Assembly (NCBI RefSeq): GCF_965218915.1 | Contig: NZ_OZ244708.1 | Coordinates: 3,038,001 to 3,102,000, forward strand | DNA from: Novosphingopyxis sp965218915 | Lineage (GTDB): Bacteria; Pseudomonadota; Alphaproteobacteria; Sphingomonadales; Sphingomonadaceae | Direction: 5' to 3' | DNA: 64,000 nt | Part shown: one piece after another, positions 26,401 through 33,836 of the stretch | Numbering within the stretch: the stretch's first letter is position 1 | How the letters are laid out: every line of letters starts with the position of its first letter | The notes under the pieces: model-generated | Seen by the model: only the letters and a program-made list of their open reading frames with translations | Told to the model about the DNA's origin: nothing | Database searches by the model: none | Program-made: the position numbers and the translations under genes

Positions 26401-26918
26401 GTAAGCTCGATCCGGTAACTCAGCTTGTCCGGGAAGAACTGGTAACCGCGCCCGTTGCCGGCCGCATCGACATAGATTTCGAATGCGCGGCCAACATCGC
26501 AGACGATCAGGAACGGCGCGACGGGCTCAGCAGCAGGTAGGTTCTTGGCGTAATTTTCGGCCTGTAGCCGGGCATCGCGCATCAGCTTGTCATAGCGCGC
26601 GCCCGATGGCGCGCGGGGACCGTTATCGTCGCCCAGATCGAACGGCGTCTGCTGCGGCTTCAGATAGCTTTGCTTGGCTTCCATGATGAAATGGCCGCGC
26701 CGATAAAGGTCGACCGCGCCCGTTCCATCCAGCGAGCGAAACGAGCCCTTGGGCACGGACGCCTCATATTCATAGGCGCCGATCCTGCCCTTTTCGGACT
26801 GGCCGGGCCGATCGACGCCGAGCAGTTCGCACAGATCGCTGATGAACGGCGCGAAATTGGATTTCTCCGCGCCGCCGGGTTTGCCCCACCAATTATCGAT
26901 AAATGCCTGAACGTCCAA
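23463..26918 (-). CDS. MmeI-like type IIL restriction-modification enzyme (single chain)
   Basis: About 1151 residues combining endonuclease and adenine methyltransferase. With the TTG at 26918 as residue 1 (GGGGAGG ribosome site seven bases before), the PD-ExK site falls at Asp70, Glu80 and Lys82 (VDLYRRGHFIMEAKQ), the published MmeI numbering as I recall it. A helical linker, SAM motif I (VLDPACGTGNFL, about residue 473), catalytic NPPF (about 603) and a recognition/C-terminal region follow. Relatives are about 900-950 residues. The excess is largely two repeat-derived stretches, at about residues 405-457 and 680-724. There is no separate methylase or specificity gene, as expected for this class. 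An upstream frame to 27008 is repeat DNA and left out. Confidence 0.88.
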   Translation of the reverse strand: MDVQAFIDNWWGKPGGAEKSNFAPFISDLCELLGVDRPGQSEKGRIGAYEYEASVPKGSFRSLDGTGAVDLYRRGHFIMEAKQSYLKPQQTPFDLGDDNGPRAPSGARYDKLMRDARLQAENYAKNLPAAEPVAPFLIVCDVGRAFEIYVDAAGNGRGYQFFPDKLSYRIELTALADEREIANTGHSALDLLRAIWTDPRSIDPRFQSADVTRVVARNLASVSKYLEDGIKARGLTAFERSLEIEEASLFLMRILFCMFAEDIGLLPEDRFKDFLKRAESNDALFANGLADLWSKMNSADAGARFAHALEADVRHFNGGLFESNRTYPLGGFVIHDLYEAARQNWRKVEPAIFGTLLEQALSAEERSKLGAHYTPRAYVELLVRATIMDVLNAEWEAIEERIGEMLLPPSPSGEGPGVGDIARDSAKSRAPTPAGRPSGLSGGQSGSPARSPKGEGDQVALNLAAAFHTRLAAVRVLDPACGTGNFLYVAMELMQALEARVIERIETLGGTAKPRIGPQQFHGLEKNPRAAKIAELVLWIGWLRNRLRDDPESIPDPVLERSANINRGQHGGYDAVLAQTETGEPDFANPRTPVWPPAEFIVGNPPFIGGKDLRARLGSDYAEALWKANPLVPKSADFVMQWWDRAAHILTASGSSLLRFGFVTTNSITQEFSRRVIANYLSSPSSDGEGDQPQAGGGVAGANASEVNPSPSKAGPPPPAARGEDFLSLILAIPDHPWTKATRDAAAVRIAMTVARRGAHEGELAEVTSEAKLDSDEPEIVLASVEGRINANLTTGADVSAAEKLLSNIGICHDGVKLHGQGFSVTRDQAQQFGLQTREDLKRFVRPYRNGKDINGRTPREVEGKLVLDFYGQTEKRVREKFPEAYQHLLNTVREARRKQVEKSPTADALAYFEYWWVFGKPRPELRVAQANISRYIGTSDTAKHRVFQFINHDVVCDDKVVIVASDTAYILGVLQSAIHVRWALAAGGWLGVGNDSVYVKSKVFDPFPFPDATDEQRSIIADLAEELDETRKLAIAETDRLTMTELYNLREKLRAQASGGDPMSEKDERRAVKARAGIVDRLHQQLDAAVADAYGWGEEWPKDGTAGTLGPSEIVARLVALNAARAAEEANGHIRWLRPHYQIPRFAPKD
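24745..24875. repeat. family F repeat inserted in frame in the MmeI-like gene (copy 2)
   Basis: The element is bounded by TCCTCCCC (24745-24752) and GGGGAGGA (24868-24875), with inner inverted pairs (GGGACCAGC/GCTGGTCCC). Translated, it gives about 44 Gly/Pro/Ser/Ala-rich residues (SDGEGDQPQAGGGVAGANAS...PPPPAARGED) between conserved methylase segments. Confidence 0.85.
25547..25700. repeat. family F repeat inserted in frame in the MmeI-like gene (copy 1)
   Basis: Flanks are GGTCCCCCTCCCCTTTAGGG and CCCCTCCCCTGAAGGGGAGG. The centre has a perfect hairpin CCGGACTGTCC-CCC-GGACAGTCCGG (25582-25606). The reading frame continues through it as about 51 Gly/Ser/Pro/Arg-rich residues just before the methylase domain. 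Confidence 0.85.
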
Positions 26919-26984
26919 TGCCTGGCCTCCCCGCAGCCCGTCATGGCGCGCGGCCAGGATGGGCGCAAGGCTCGCTTTGCTCGC

Positions 26985-27106
26985 GCCCACCCCCGGCCCC
27001 TCCCGCAAGCGGGAGGGGGGAAGAGGGCGCTGCTTGCCCCCCTTGCGGGAGGGGGGAAGAAGGCGCTGCTTGGTCCCCCTCCCGCTTGCGGGAGGGGTTA
27101 GGGGTG
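26985..27106. repeat. family F repeat cluster between the MmeI-like gene and bipA
   Basis: Three related palindromes of the CCCTCCCGCTTGCGGGAGGG type, two of which share the tail GGGGGGAAGARGGCGCTGCTTG. It sits directly upstream of the MmeI-like start, so it could influence that gene's transcription. Confidence 0.8.
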
Positions 27107-27151
27107 GGACTTAAACCCCCGGTCGAAACAGTGTTTCGACCGGAACCGGCG

Positions 27152-28981
27152 TTACGCCGCGTCCTTCTTGCGGCCCGCTTTCTTGCGCTCGTTCGGGTCG
27201 AGCAGCGCCTTGCGCAGGCGGATGGACTGCGGGGTGGTTTCCACCATCTCGTCATCGTCGATATAGGCGATGGCCTGTTCCAGCGTCATGCGCGTGGGCG
27301 GGGTGAGGCGCACGGCATCGTCCTTGCCCGTAGAGCGGAAGTTGGTGAGCTGCTTGGATTTGAGCGGGTTCACCTCCAGATCGTCGGGCTTGGCGTTCTC
27401 GCCGATCACCATGCCCTCATAGACCTTTTCCTGCGGGGAGACGAACAGGATGCCGCGCTCCTCCAGCGAATTGAGCGCGTAGCCCACCGCCTCGCCGGTG
27501 CTGTTGGAGATCAGCACGCCGTTCTGGCGGCCGCCGACCGCACCCTTGTACGGCCCGTATTTCTCGAACAACCGGTTCATGATGCCGGTGCCGCGCGTGT
27601 CGCTCAGGAACTCGCCATGATAGCCGATCAGGCCGCGGCTGGGGGCGGAAAAGGTGATGCGCGTCTTGCCCGCGCCGCTGGGGCGCATCTCGGTCAGGTC
27701 CGCCTTGCGGCGCTGCATCTTCTCCACGACCGTGCCGCTGTGCTCGTCGTCGACGTCGATGACGACGGTCTCATAGGGCTCCTCGCGCCCGTCCGGCCCA
27801 TCGCGGAAAAGAACCCGGGGACGACTGATGCCCAGTTCAAAACCTTCGCGGCGCATGGTCTCGATGACGACGCCGAGCTGCAATTCGCCGCGACCGGCAA
27901 CCTCGAAACTGTCCTTGTCGGCGCTTTCGGTGACGCGGATGGCGACGTTGGTCTCCGCCTCGCGCATCAGGCGGTCGCGGATCATGCGGCTGGTCACCTT
28001 GTCGCCCTCGCGGCCCGCGAACGGGCTGTCGTTCACGGCAAAGCGCATGGCGAGCGTGGGCGGATCGATCGGCTGCGCCTCGATCGGGTCGGTCACGTCG
28101 GGCGCGCAGATGGTGTTCGCGACGGTGGCGTCGGTGAGGCCGGCGATGGCGATGATCTCGCCCGCGACGGCTTCCTCCACGGGAACGCGTTCGAGGCCGC
28201 GGAAGCTCATGAGTTTGGTGGCGCGGCCGGCCTCGACCTGTTTGCCGTCGCGGTCGATCGCCTTGATCGGGTCGTTGACGCGGATGGTGCCGGACTGGAC
28301 GCGGCCGGTGAGCACGCGGCCCATGAAATTGTCGCGGTCCAAGAGGGTGGCGAGGAACTTGAACGGACCGTCCTCGTCCAGCCCCGGGGCGGGGACGTGG
28401 CTGACGATGGTCTTGAACAGCGGCGTCAGATCGCCTTCGCGCGCATCGACGTCCTCGCTGGCATAGCCGTTGCGGCCCGACGCGTAGAGCACGGGGAAAT
28501 CGAGCTGATCGTCGTTCGCGTCCAGGTTCACGAACATGTCGAATATCTCGTCGAGCACCTCCTGCGGGCGGCCGTCGGGACGATCGATCTTGTTGACGAC
28601 GACGATGGGGCGCAGGCCCAATGCGAGCGCCTTGCCGGTGACGAACTTGGTCTGAGGCATCGGGCCCTCGGCCGCGTCGACCAGCAGAATGACGCCGTCG
28701 ACCATCGACAGGATGCGCTCCACCTCGGCGCCGAAATCGGCGTGACCCGGGGTATCGACGATATTGATCCGCGTCGCCTCGCCGTCATGCTCCCACTCGA
28801 CGCTGGTGCATTTGGCGAGGATGGTGATGCCGCGCTCCTTTTCCAGATCGTTCGAATCCATCGCGCGCTCCTCGACGCGCTGGTTGTCGCGGAAGGTGCC
28901 GGACTGGCGGAACAGCTGGTCGACGAGCGTGGTCTTGCCGTGATCGACGTGCGCGATGATCGCAATGTTGCGAAGGGACAT
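27152..28981 (-). CDS. typA: ribosome-associated GTPase BipA/TypA
   Basis: A 609-residue translational GTPase of the EF-G family that aids 50S assembly, notably in cold or stress. The G domain begins MSLRNIAIIAHVDHGKTTLVDQL (G1), continues with DTPGHADFG (G3) and NKIDRPDGR (G4). Domains II, III and V and the BipA-specific C-terminal domain (AIAYIDDDEMVETTPQSIRLRK) follow. The tail is Lys-rich. The start at 28981 is the family start; the longer open frame upstream is not native. Divergent from the YfeH-like gene. Confidence 0.96.
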   Translation of the reverse strand: MSLRNIAIIAHVDHGKTTLVDQLFRQSGTFRDNQRVEERAMDSNDLEKERGITILAKCTSVEWEHDGEATRINIVDTPGHADFGAEVERILSMVDGVILLVDAAEGPMPQTKFVTGKALALGLRPIVVVNKIDRPDGRPQEVLDEIFDMFVNLDANDDQLDFPVLYASGRNGYASEDVDAREGDLTPLFKTIVSHVPAPGLDEDGPFKFLATLLDRDNFMGRVLTGRVQSGTIRVNDPIKAIDRDGKQVEAGRATKLMSFRGLERVPVEEAVAGEIIAIAGLTDATVANTICAPDVTDPIEAQPIDPPTLAMRFAVNDSPFAGREGDKVTSRMIRDRLMREAETNVAIRVTESADKDSFEVAGRGELQLGVVIETMRREGFELGISRPRVLFRDGPDGREEPYETVVIDVDDEHSGTVVEKMQRRKADLTEMRPSGAGKTRITFSAPSRGLIGYHGEFLSDTRGTGIMNRLFEKYGPYKGAVGGRQNGVLISNSTGEAVGYALNSLEERGILFVSPQEKVYEGMVIGENAKPDDLEVNPLKSKQLTNFRSTGKDDAVRLTPPTRMTLEQAIAYIDDDEMVETTPQSIRLRKALLDPNERKKAGRKKDAA

Positions 28982-29165
28982 GGGTTTTTCGCCTGCAGGA
29001 TAAGGGGACAGGCGGCGCCCGCCCGTGATTTGCGCGCGCCTATAGCGCGGTTGGTGCGTTGCAGCAAGGGCAGGATGAGAGTTGGCTTGCCGGGCCGCCC
29101 GCCGTTCACCAACACCCGCCGTTGATGCTTGCAACCCCGCCCCGATCCCCGCAAGGCCCGCCCCC

Positions 29166-30125
29166 ATGATACTGCGCGCGTTCACCGACCGCTTCGTGCT
29201 CCTGTTGATGGCCACCGTGCTGCTGGCGAGCTTTCTGCCGGTTAGCGGGCGTTCCGCCGAGATCGCGAGCGACATCAGCTCGGCGGCGATCTTCCTGCTG
29301 TTCCTGCTTCACGGCCTGCGGCTGCCGCGCGAGGAGCTCGCGCGCGCCTTGAAGAACTGGAAGCTGCAGGCGGCGCTGCTCGCGTTCGTGTTCGGGGCAA
29401 TGGCGGCGGCGGGGTTCGGGCTGTCACACCTGACCGCGCGATGGCTGCCGACCGATCTGGCGCTCGGGCTGCTGTTCCTGGGCACGCTGCCCTCCACCGT
29501 GCAATCGGCGACGGCCTATTCCAGTCTGGCGGGCGGAAACGTCGCCGCCTCGGTGGTCGCCGCCGCGCTGCTCAACCTCACCGGCGTGGTGCTGACCCCG
29601 CTGCTGTTCGCCGCGCTGGCGAGCACCGCGGGCGTGACCGTGACCGGCGACGCGGTGCTGCGCATCCTCACCATCCTGCTGCTGCCCTTCGCGCTCGGGC
29701 AGATCCTGCAGGCATGGCTGCGGCCCTATATCGCCGAGCGCAAATCGCTGGTCACCTGGGTGGACCGCACCGCCATCGCCATCGCGGTCTATGTCGCCTT
29801 TTCGGGCGCGGTGGTGGACGGCGCGCTGGGGCGGGTGAGCGCCGGCGAGTTCGCGCTGCTGGGCTGTGCGGTCGCGGCATTTCTGGCGTTCGGGTTCGGC
29901 GGGGCCTGGCTGGCGGGCGGCGCGTTGCGGCTGGACGGGCCGGATCGGCGCACGATGCTGTTTTCCGGCGCGCAGAAGAGCATCGCGATCGGCGCGCCGC
30001 TCGCCGCGATTTTGTTTGCGCCCGACCGCGCGGGGATCATCCTGCTGCCGGTGCTGGTGTATCATCTGGCGCAGCTGGTGCTGAGCGCGCCATTGGCGGC
30101 GCGGCTGGGGGAGAGCCGGGGTTAG
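29166..30125 (+). CDS. YfeH-type transporter of the bile acid:sodium symporter superfamily
   Basis: A 319-residue inner-membrane carrier with about ten TM helices (FLLFLLHGLRLPREEL, LALGLLFLGTLPSTVQSATAYSSL, GNVAASVVAAALLNLTGVVL, GAQKSIAIGAPLA). The TLPSTVQSA and NVAASV segments match the substrate-site crossover of the SBF-like YfeH branch. Substrate unknown. The ATG at 29166 starts the first charged/TM segment; the frame is open from 29082. Confidence 0.88.
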   Translation: MILRAFTDRFVLLLMATVLLASFLPVSGRSAEIASDISSAAIFLLFLLHGLRLPREELARALKNWKLQAALLAFVFGAMAAAGFGLSHLTARWLPTDLALGLLFLGTLPSTVQSATAYSSLAGGNVAASVVAAALLNLTGVVLTPLLFAALASTAGVTVTGDAVLRILTILLLPFALGQILQAWLRPYIAERKSLVTWVDRTAIAIAVYVAFSGAVVDGALGRVSAGEFALLGCAVAAFLAFGFGGAWLAGGALRLDGPDRRTMLFSGAQKSIAIGAPLAAILFAPDRAGIILLPVLVYHLAQLVLSAPLAARLGESRG

Positions 30126-30142
30126 CCGCCCGCATCATATCC

Positions 30143-30225
30143 GCGTCATTCCGGCGAAAGCCGGAATCCAGGGCCTAGCGGCAGTGCCATATCGCCCTGG
30201 ATCCCGGATCAAGTCCGGGATGACG
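30143..30225. repeat. palindromic repeat family B (divergent copy)
   Basis: GCGTCATTCCGGCGAAAGCC at the left and a right arm of the CCCGGATCAAGTCCGGGATG type. Relatives at 31663-31745 and 34885-34967. Confidence 0.75.
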
Positions 30226-30255
30226 TTATTCTAAATCGCGAGAGCAAAGCGCATC

Positions 30256-30308
30256 TGCCCCTCCACCGCCGACTTCGTCGGCGGTCCCCCTCCCCGTTCC
30301 GGGAGGGA
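30256..30308. repeat. palindromic repeat family F (short copy)
   Basis: CCGCCGACTTCGTCGGCGG hairpin followed by CCCCCTCCCCGTTCCGGGAG. Between the YfeH-like gene and telA. With the family B copy it fills most of the 291-base gap; the last 80 bases probably carry the telA promoter. Confidence 0.75.
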
Positions 30309-30416
30309 TTTGAAAAGCCCTTCCAACTGTTCTGCTAATGCAATACAGTGCCCGATGAACAGGCTTGATGCGCCGGCTCACTACGTCCATCTTGCCCGGC
30401 GAGGAGAAAGAAGACG

Positions 30417-31634
30417 ATGGCCCAGCCGACCCAGACCGCGACCGAGTCCAAGCTCGAGCTGACCCCGCCCGATCCGGTGCCGACCGTCACCGCCGACAAG
30501 GCGGCGGGGCTGGTGCCGGTGAGCGAGGAGAAAAAGTCGAAACTGGACGCGAAGGTTGACGAGTTCCTTGCCGAGCTGGTGGCGCAGGACGTGAACTCGC
30601 CCGAATTCGGCAAGCGCGTCGATCAGATCACCAATATGGGCCGCAAGGAGCTGATGGCGGCGGCGGGCCAGTCCAACCGCTTCCTCGACCGGCCGGTGCG
30701 CGCGATGGACGAAACCTCCAGCGTCGGCACCGATCTGGCCGAGCTGCGCCGCACGGTGGAGGATCTCGATCCCTCCAAACGCGGCAAGCTCTTACAGAAG
30801 AAGAAGCTGTTCGGCGTGATTCCGTTCGGCAACAAATTGCGCGATTATTTCGACGGCTATAAAAGCGCACAGGGGCATATCTCGTCCATTCTCGATCGGC
30901 TGAAGAACGGCAAGGACGAGCTCTTAATGGACAACGCCGCGATCGACGTCGAGCGCGCGAAACTGTGGGAGGCGATGGGCAATCTGGAACAGATGATCCA
31001 CATCTCCAAGACGATGGACAACCGCATCGAGGAAAAGGCCGACGAGCTCGACCATAGCGACCCGGCCAAAGCCAAGGCGATCCGCGAGACGGCGTTGTTC
31101 TACGTCCGCCAGCGCACCCAGGACCTGCTGACGCAGATGGCGGTTACCGTACAAGGCTATCTGGCGCTGGACCTCGTCAAGAAGAACAATGTCGAGCTCG
31201 TCAAGGGCGTCGACCGCGCCAGCACCACGACGGTCGGCGCGCTGCGCACCGCGGTCACCGTGGCGCAGGCGATGACCAACCAGCGCCTCGTGCTCGACCA
31301 GATCACCGCGCTCAACACCACCACCGCGAACATCATCGAGGGCACCGGCAGGATGATGCGCGAAAATACCGCGATCATCCACGAACAGGCGGCGAGCAGC
31401 ACGATCCCGCTGGAGACGCTGAGCAAGGCGTTCCAGGATATCTACGACACGATGGACACGATCGACCAGTTCAAGCTGGCCGCACTGGGATCGATGAAGC
31501 AGACGGTCGACGCGCTGGAGGGCGAGGTCGAGAAGTCGAAGGGCTATATCGCCCGCGCCGAAGGCCAGGCCGCGGCGCTCAAGGATGCGCGTGGAGCCGA
31601 GCCCGAACTGCTGAGCGCGCTGGGGGCGGAGTGA
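30417..31634 (+). CDS. TelA-family (toxic anion resistance) protein
   Basis: A 405-residue, mostly helical cytoplasmic protein of the TelA/KlaA/YaaN family (KLDAKVDEFLAELVAQDVNSPEF, GVIPFGNKLRDYFDGYKSAQGHISSIL, ALDLVKKNNVELVKGVDRASTTTVGALRTAV). The family is linked to tellurite and antimicrobial-peptide or stress resistance, probably through envelope maintenance, but the mechanism is unsettled. ATG with an AGGAGA-type site. It is followed, after a family B repeat, by a membrane protein that looks like its XpaC-type partner. Confidence 0.9.
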   Translation: MAQPTQTATESKLELTPPDPVPTVTADKAAGLVPVSEEKKSKLDAKVDEFLAELVAQDVNSPEFGKRVDQITNMGRKELMAAAGQSNRFLDRPVRAMDETSSVGTDLAELRRTVEDLDPSKRGKLLQKKKLFGVIPFGNKLRDYFDGYKSAQGHISSILDRLKNGKDELLMDNAAIDVERAKLWEAMGNLEQMIHISKTMDNRIEEKADELDHSDPAKAKAIRETALFYVRQRTQDLLTQMAVTVQGYLALDLVKKNNVELVKGVDRASTTTVGALRTAVTVAQAMTNQRLVLDQITALNTTTANIIEGTGRMMRENTAIIHEQAASSTIPLETLSKAFQDIYDTMDTIDQFKLAALGSMKQTVDALEGEVEKSKGYIARAEGQAAALKDARGAEPELLSALGAE

Positions 31635-31662
31635 TTATGGCTGTGTCTAACATCCAATTGGC

Positions 31663-31745
31663 CGTCATCCCGGACTTGATCCGGGATCCAGAGCCAGATG
31701 GCACTTCGGCTGGGTCCTGGATTCCGGGTCAAGCCCGGAATGACG
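31663..31745. repeat. palindromic repeat family B (83 bp)
   Basis: CGTCATCCCGGACTTGATCC at the left and GGGTCAAGCCCGGAATGACG at the right, with a centre of AGATGGCACTTCGGCTGGG. Differs from the copy at 34885-34967 at only about five positions. Splits the telA pair. Confidence 0.9.
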
Positions 31746-31764
31746 AGTTGGTTTGAAGGCGGAC

Positions 31765-32484
31765 ATGGTCACCGCATCCGATTCCGACGCCATCCTGCGC
31801 AGCGCCAGCGCGGTGATCCCGAACCAGCGCGCGCGCCGCGAGGGGTCGATCGGCGAACGGTCCAAAGCGCTCAAGCGCAACAAGGCGCTGCAGAAGCTGA
31901 CCGTGGGCGCGGGCGGCGCCGTTGCGGTTGCGATCGGCACGATCATCGCGGGACTGATCCTGAACGGCATCGGCTTCACCGGCGTGATGATCGCGATCGG
32001 GCTGATCCTGCTCGCCTTCGTCATCGCCGCCGTGATGCCGGGCCTGCCCGAGCCGACGCCCGAAACCATTCAAAAGGCCGATCTCAAGACGCTCGCCGGA
32101 AAAACCGAAATCTGGCTCGAACGCCAACGCCCGATGCTGCCCGCGCCCGCCGTGACGCTGATCGATGGTATCGGCACCCGGCTCGACCAGCTCTCGCCGC
32201 AGCTCGCCAGCCTGGGCGAGAACGACCCGGCGGCGCAGGAGGTGCGCAAGCTGGTCGGCGAATATCTGCCCGAGATGATCAACGGCTATAAGAGCATCCC
32301 GGAGCCGCTGCGGCGCAAGGACAATGGCGGCGCGACGCCCGAGCAGCAGCTGATCGGCGGCCTCAAGACCATCGACCGCGAGATCGCGACGATGACCGGC
32401 CAGATCGCGCGCGGCGAGCTCGACAAGCTGGCGACTCGCGGGCGTTTTCTCGAATTGAAATATGACGGGGCGGCGGAGGACTGA
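31765..32484 (+). CDS. membrane protein, probable XpaC-like partner of TelA
   Basis: About 239 residues: a basic N-terminal stretch, two adjacent TM helices (GGAVAVAIGTIIAGLILNGIGF and GVMIAIGLILLAFVIAAVMPGL), and a helical cytoplasmic C-terminal domain ending FLELKYDGAAED. XpaC-TelA pairs in other bacteria have this two-helix-plus-soluble layout, so the assignment rests on neighbourhood and topology, not on a clear motif. ATG at 31765 (MVTASDSDAIL) is used; a TTG four codons upstream is possible. Confidence 0.65.
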   Translation: MVTASDSDAILRSASAVIPNQRARREGSIGERSKALKRNKALQKLTVGAGGAVAVAIGTIIAGLILNGIGFTGVMIAIGLILLAFVIAAVMPGLPEPTPETIQKADLKTLAGKTEIWLERQRPMLPAPAVTLIDGIGTRLDQLSPQLASLGENDPAAQEVRKLVGEYLPEMINGYKSIPEPLRRKDNGGATPEQQLIGGLKTIDREIATMTGQIARGELDKLATRGRFLELKYDGAAED

Positions 32485-32596
32485 GGCCTTCGCAGCTCCA
32501 TTGCGCCGCCGTTCAATTTCGTCATTGCGAGGCCGGACGTAGCCTTGCCAAATCATCTGCGCTCTGGCAAAGGCGCGCCTCTTCGGGCACCGGTCC

Positions 32597-32671
32597 GGGC
32601 GCGTAGCTCAGTGGTAGAGCACACCCTTCACACGGGTGGGGTCGCAAGTTCAATCCTTGCCGCGCCCACCA
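32597..32671 (+). tRNA. tRNA-Val (anticodon CAC)
   Basis: Cloverleaf with acceptor stem GGGCGCG/CGCGCCC, D arm GCTCAGTGGTAGAGC, anticodon stem CACCC/GGGTG with loop TTCACAC (anticodon CAC, reads GTG), and T arm GCAAGTTCAATCCTTGC. The 3' CCA is encoded. Preceded by a half family A repeat at 32519. Confidence 0.97.
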
Positions 32672-32686
32672 GTTTTTCGGGAAAAG

Positions 32687-32708
32687 AGAATATCCGGGGG
32701 GATATTCT
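32687..32708 (+). terminator. hairpin after tRNA-Val
   Basis: AGAATATCC-GGGG-GGATATTCT stem-loop 15 bases after the tRNA end, followed by only a short T tract. Confidence 0.5.
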
Positions 32709-32765
32709 TTCGAAAAATTCCTGACCGCACGGGAAGGACATTCCCCCTTATCAAAATAATCTGCG

Positions 32766-32832
32766 CTCCGGCGAAGGCCGGAGCCCAGCATCGAATATCA
32801 GCTGATGGACCCCGGCCTTCGCCGGGGAACAA
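32766..32832. repeat. palindromic repeat family C
   Basis: CTCCGGCGAAGGCCGGAGCC at the left and GGACCCCGGCCTTCGCCGGG at the right. The right arm matches the copy at 48740-48808. Confidence 0.85.
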
Positions 32833-32850
32833 GTCGGCGTAGTAACAGTC

Positions 32851-33696
32851 CTAAGCCGAAGTCTCCGCCGCCTTCTCGATCCCCGAACGCTGCCAGTCCG
32901 GTAATTCCAGCGACGCCATATCCTCCGCCCGGCGGTGCTCCACCGACACGCCGAGCTGCGGATAGGCGATACGCTGCCGCTTGGGATCGGCATCGGCCAG
33001 CGGCACCACCACCAGCCGCCGGTTGATCTTCTGCCGCCAGTTCATCCGGGCGGTGTTCTCCTGCCCGACATAACAGCCCTTGTCGAAGGCGACGCCGTGC
33101 AGCTCGATCGCGTTGCATTCGAGCCAAAGGGTGGCGTCCTGCCCCAGTTCCGCCTCGCCCTCGAGCACGCCGAGCGAGAGCCGGTGGGCGCGCCAGCCTT
33201 CCGAGGCATCGGTGTCGGCATCGGAAATGGAGTCGATCCAGCGATGGCCGAGTTCGGACAGCCGCGGATCAGCGTGCTCCTGCGAAGGCAGGAGCCCAGC
33301 CGGAACCGTCGGATGATGGGCTCCTGCCTTGGGTCCCACCGAAATACTACTTCGGCGGGTGCCCTTCGCAGGAGCACGATCGCGCCAATACACGCCCAGC
33401 CCCTCCTCGCGCTCGAACGCGATCTTGCGGCGCAGGCGATAGATCGAGAGACGGCGGATCAGGCCGGCGGCATGCGTTTCCTCGCAGTCGATCAGCACGT
33501 CGTTCCCGTCCGCCCACAGCAGGAAATCGAACAACACTTTGCCCTGCGCGGTGAGCAGCGCGGCCCAGACCGGACCTTCATCGAGGCGGCGCGTGTCATT
33601 GGTGACGAGGCCTTGCAGGAATGCGCGCACATCCTCGCCCGGCTCGGTGGCGGTGACGCGGATGAGCGCGCGGTCGAACAGTCTGGAGGATGCCAT
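32851..33696 (-). CDS. ygfZ: YgfZ/GcvT-domain folate-binding Fe-S assembly/repair protein
   Basis: A 281-residue tetrahydrofolate-binding protein that helps maintain some Fe-S enzymes, including MiaB-type tRNA modifiers. It starts MASSRLFDRALIRVTATEPGE, has FLQGLVTNDTRRLDEG, and carries the family signature KGCYVGQE (about residue 207) with the redox Cys. The C-terminal barrel is short. About 35 residues between GLGVYW and DPRLSELGHRW are encoded by an inserted palindromic repeat (33273-33378) that keeps the frame. The ATG at 33696 matches the family N-terminus. Divergent from pyrC. Confidence 0.92.
   Translation of the reverse strand: MASSRLFDRALIRVTATEPGEDVRAFLQGLVTNDTRRLDEGPVWAALLTAQGKVLFDFLLWADGNDVLIDCEETHAAGLIRRLSIYRLRRKIAFEREEGLGVYWRDRAPAKGTRRSSISVGPKAGAHHPTVPAGLLPSQEHADPRLSELGHRWIDSISDADTDASEGWRAHRLSLGVLEGEAELGQDATLWLECNAIELHGVAFDKGCYVGQENTARMNWRQKINRRLVVVPLADADPKRQRIAYPQLGVSVEHRRAEDMASLELPDWQRSGIEKAAETSA
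33273..33378. repeat. 106-bp palindromic element inserted in frame in ygfZ
   Basis: Perfect 16-base terminal inverted repeats CGTGCTCCTGCGAAGG (33273-33288) and CCTTCGCAGGAGCACG (33363-33378). Inside is a hairpin core that, read on the reverse strand, runs GGGCACCCGCCGAAGTAGTA then TTTCGGTGGGACCC. That core is the same type as the 39-bp tandem at 39312-39389. Confidence 0.93.
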
Positions 33697-33731
33697 GCTT
33701 TCCAAATAGGAGGCTTTAGCTCCCATTGAAA

Positions 33732-33823
33732 CCGTTCGGGCTGAGCTTGTCGAAGCCCTGTAATCCTCTATCGCAACGTTGAGACAAAAAAGAACGGCCC
33801 TTCGACAAGCTCAGGGCGAACGG
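33732..33823. repeat. palindromic repeat family E between ygfZ and pyrC
   Basis: CGTTCGGGCTGAGCTTGTCG at the left and CGACAAGCTCAGGGCGAACG at the right. It fills almost the whole divergent intergenic region, so the promoters of both genes must lie in or beside it. Confidence 0.85.
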
Positions 33824-33836
33824 AATTTTTGCAATT

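Noticed and set aside
23463..26918. MmeI-like gene as a frameshifted pseudogene
   Set aside because: One frame runs through both repeats and all catalytic motifs (PD-ExK, DPACGTGNFL, NPPF) are intact in order.
26903..29125. 740-codon open frame antisense to typA
   Set aside because: Shadow of BipA; begins in repeat DNA and has no recognisable fold.
30146..30225. Repeat between the YfeH-like gene and telA as an intrinsic terminator
   Set aside because: It is a long palindrome shared with other loci and lacks a T-run; better treated as a dispersed repeat that might terminate by accident.
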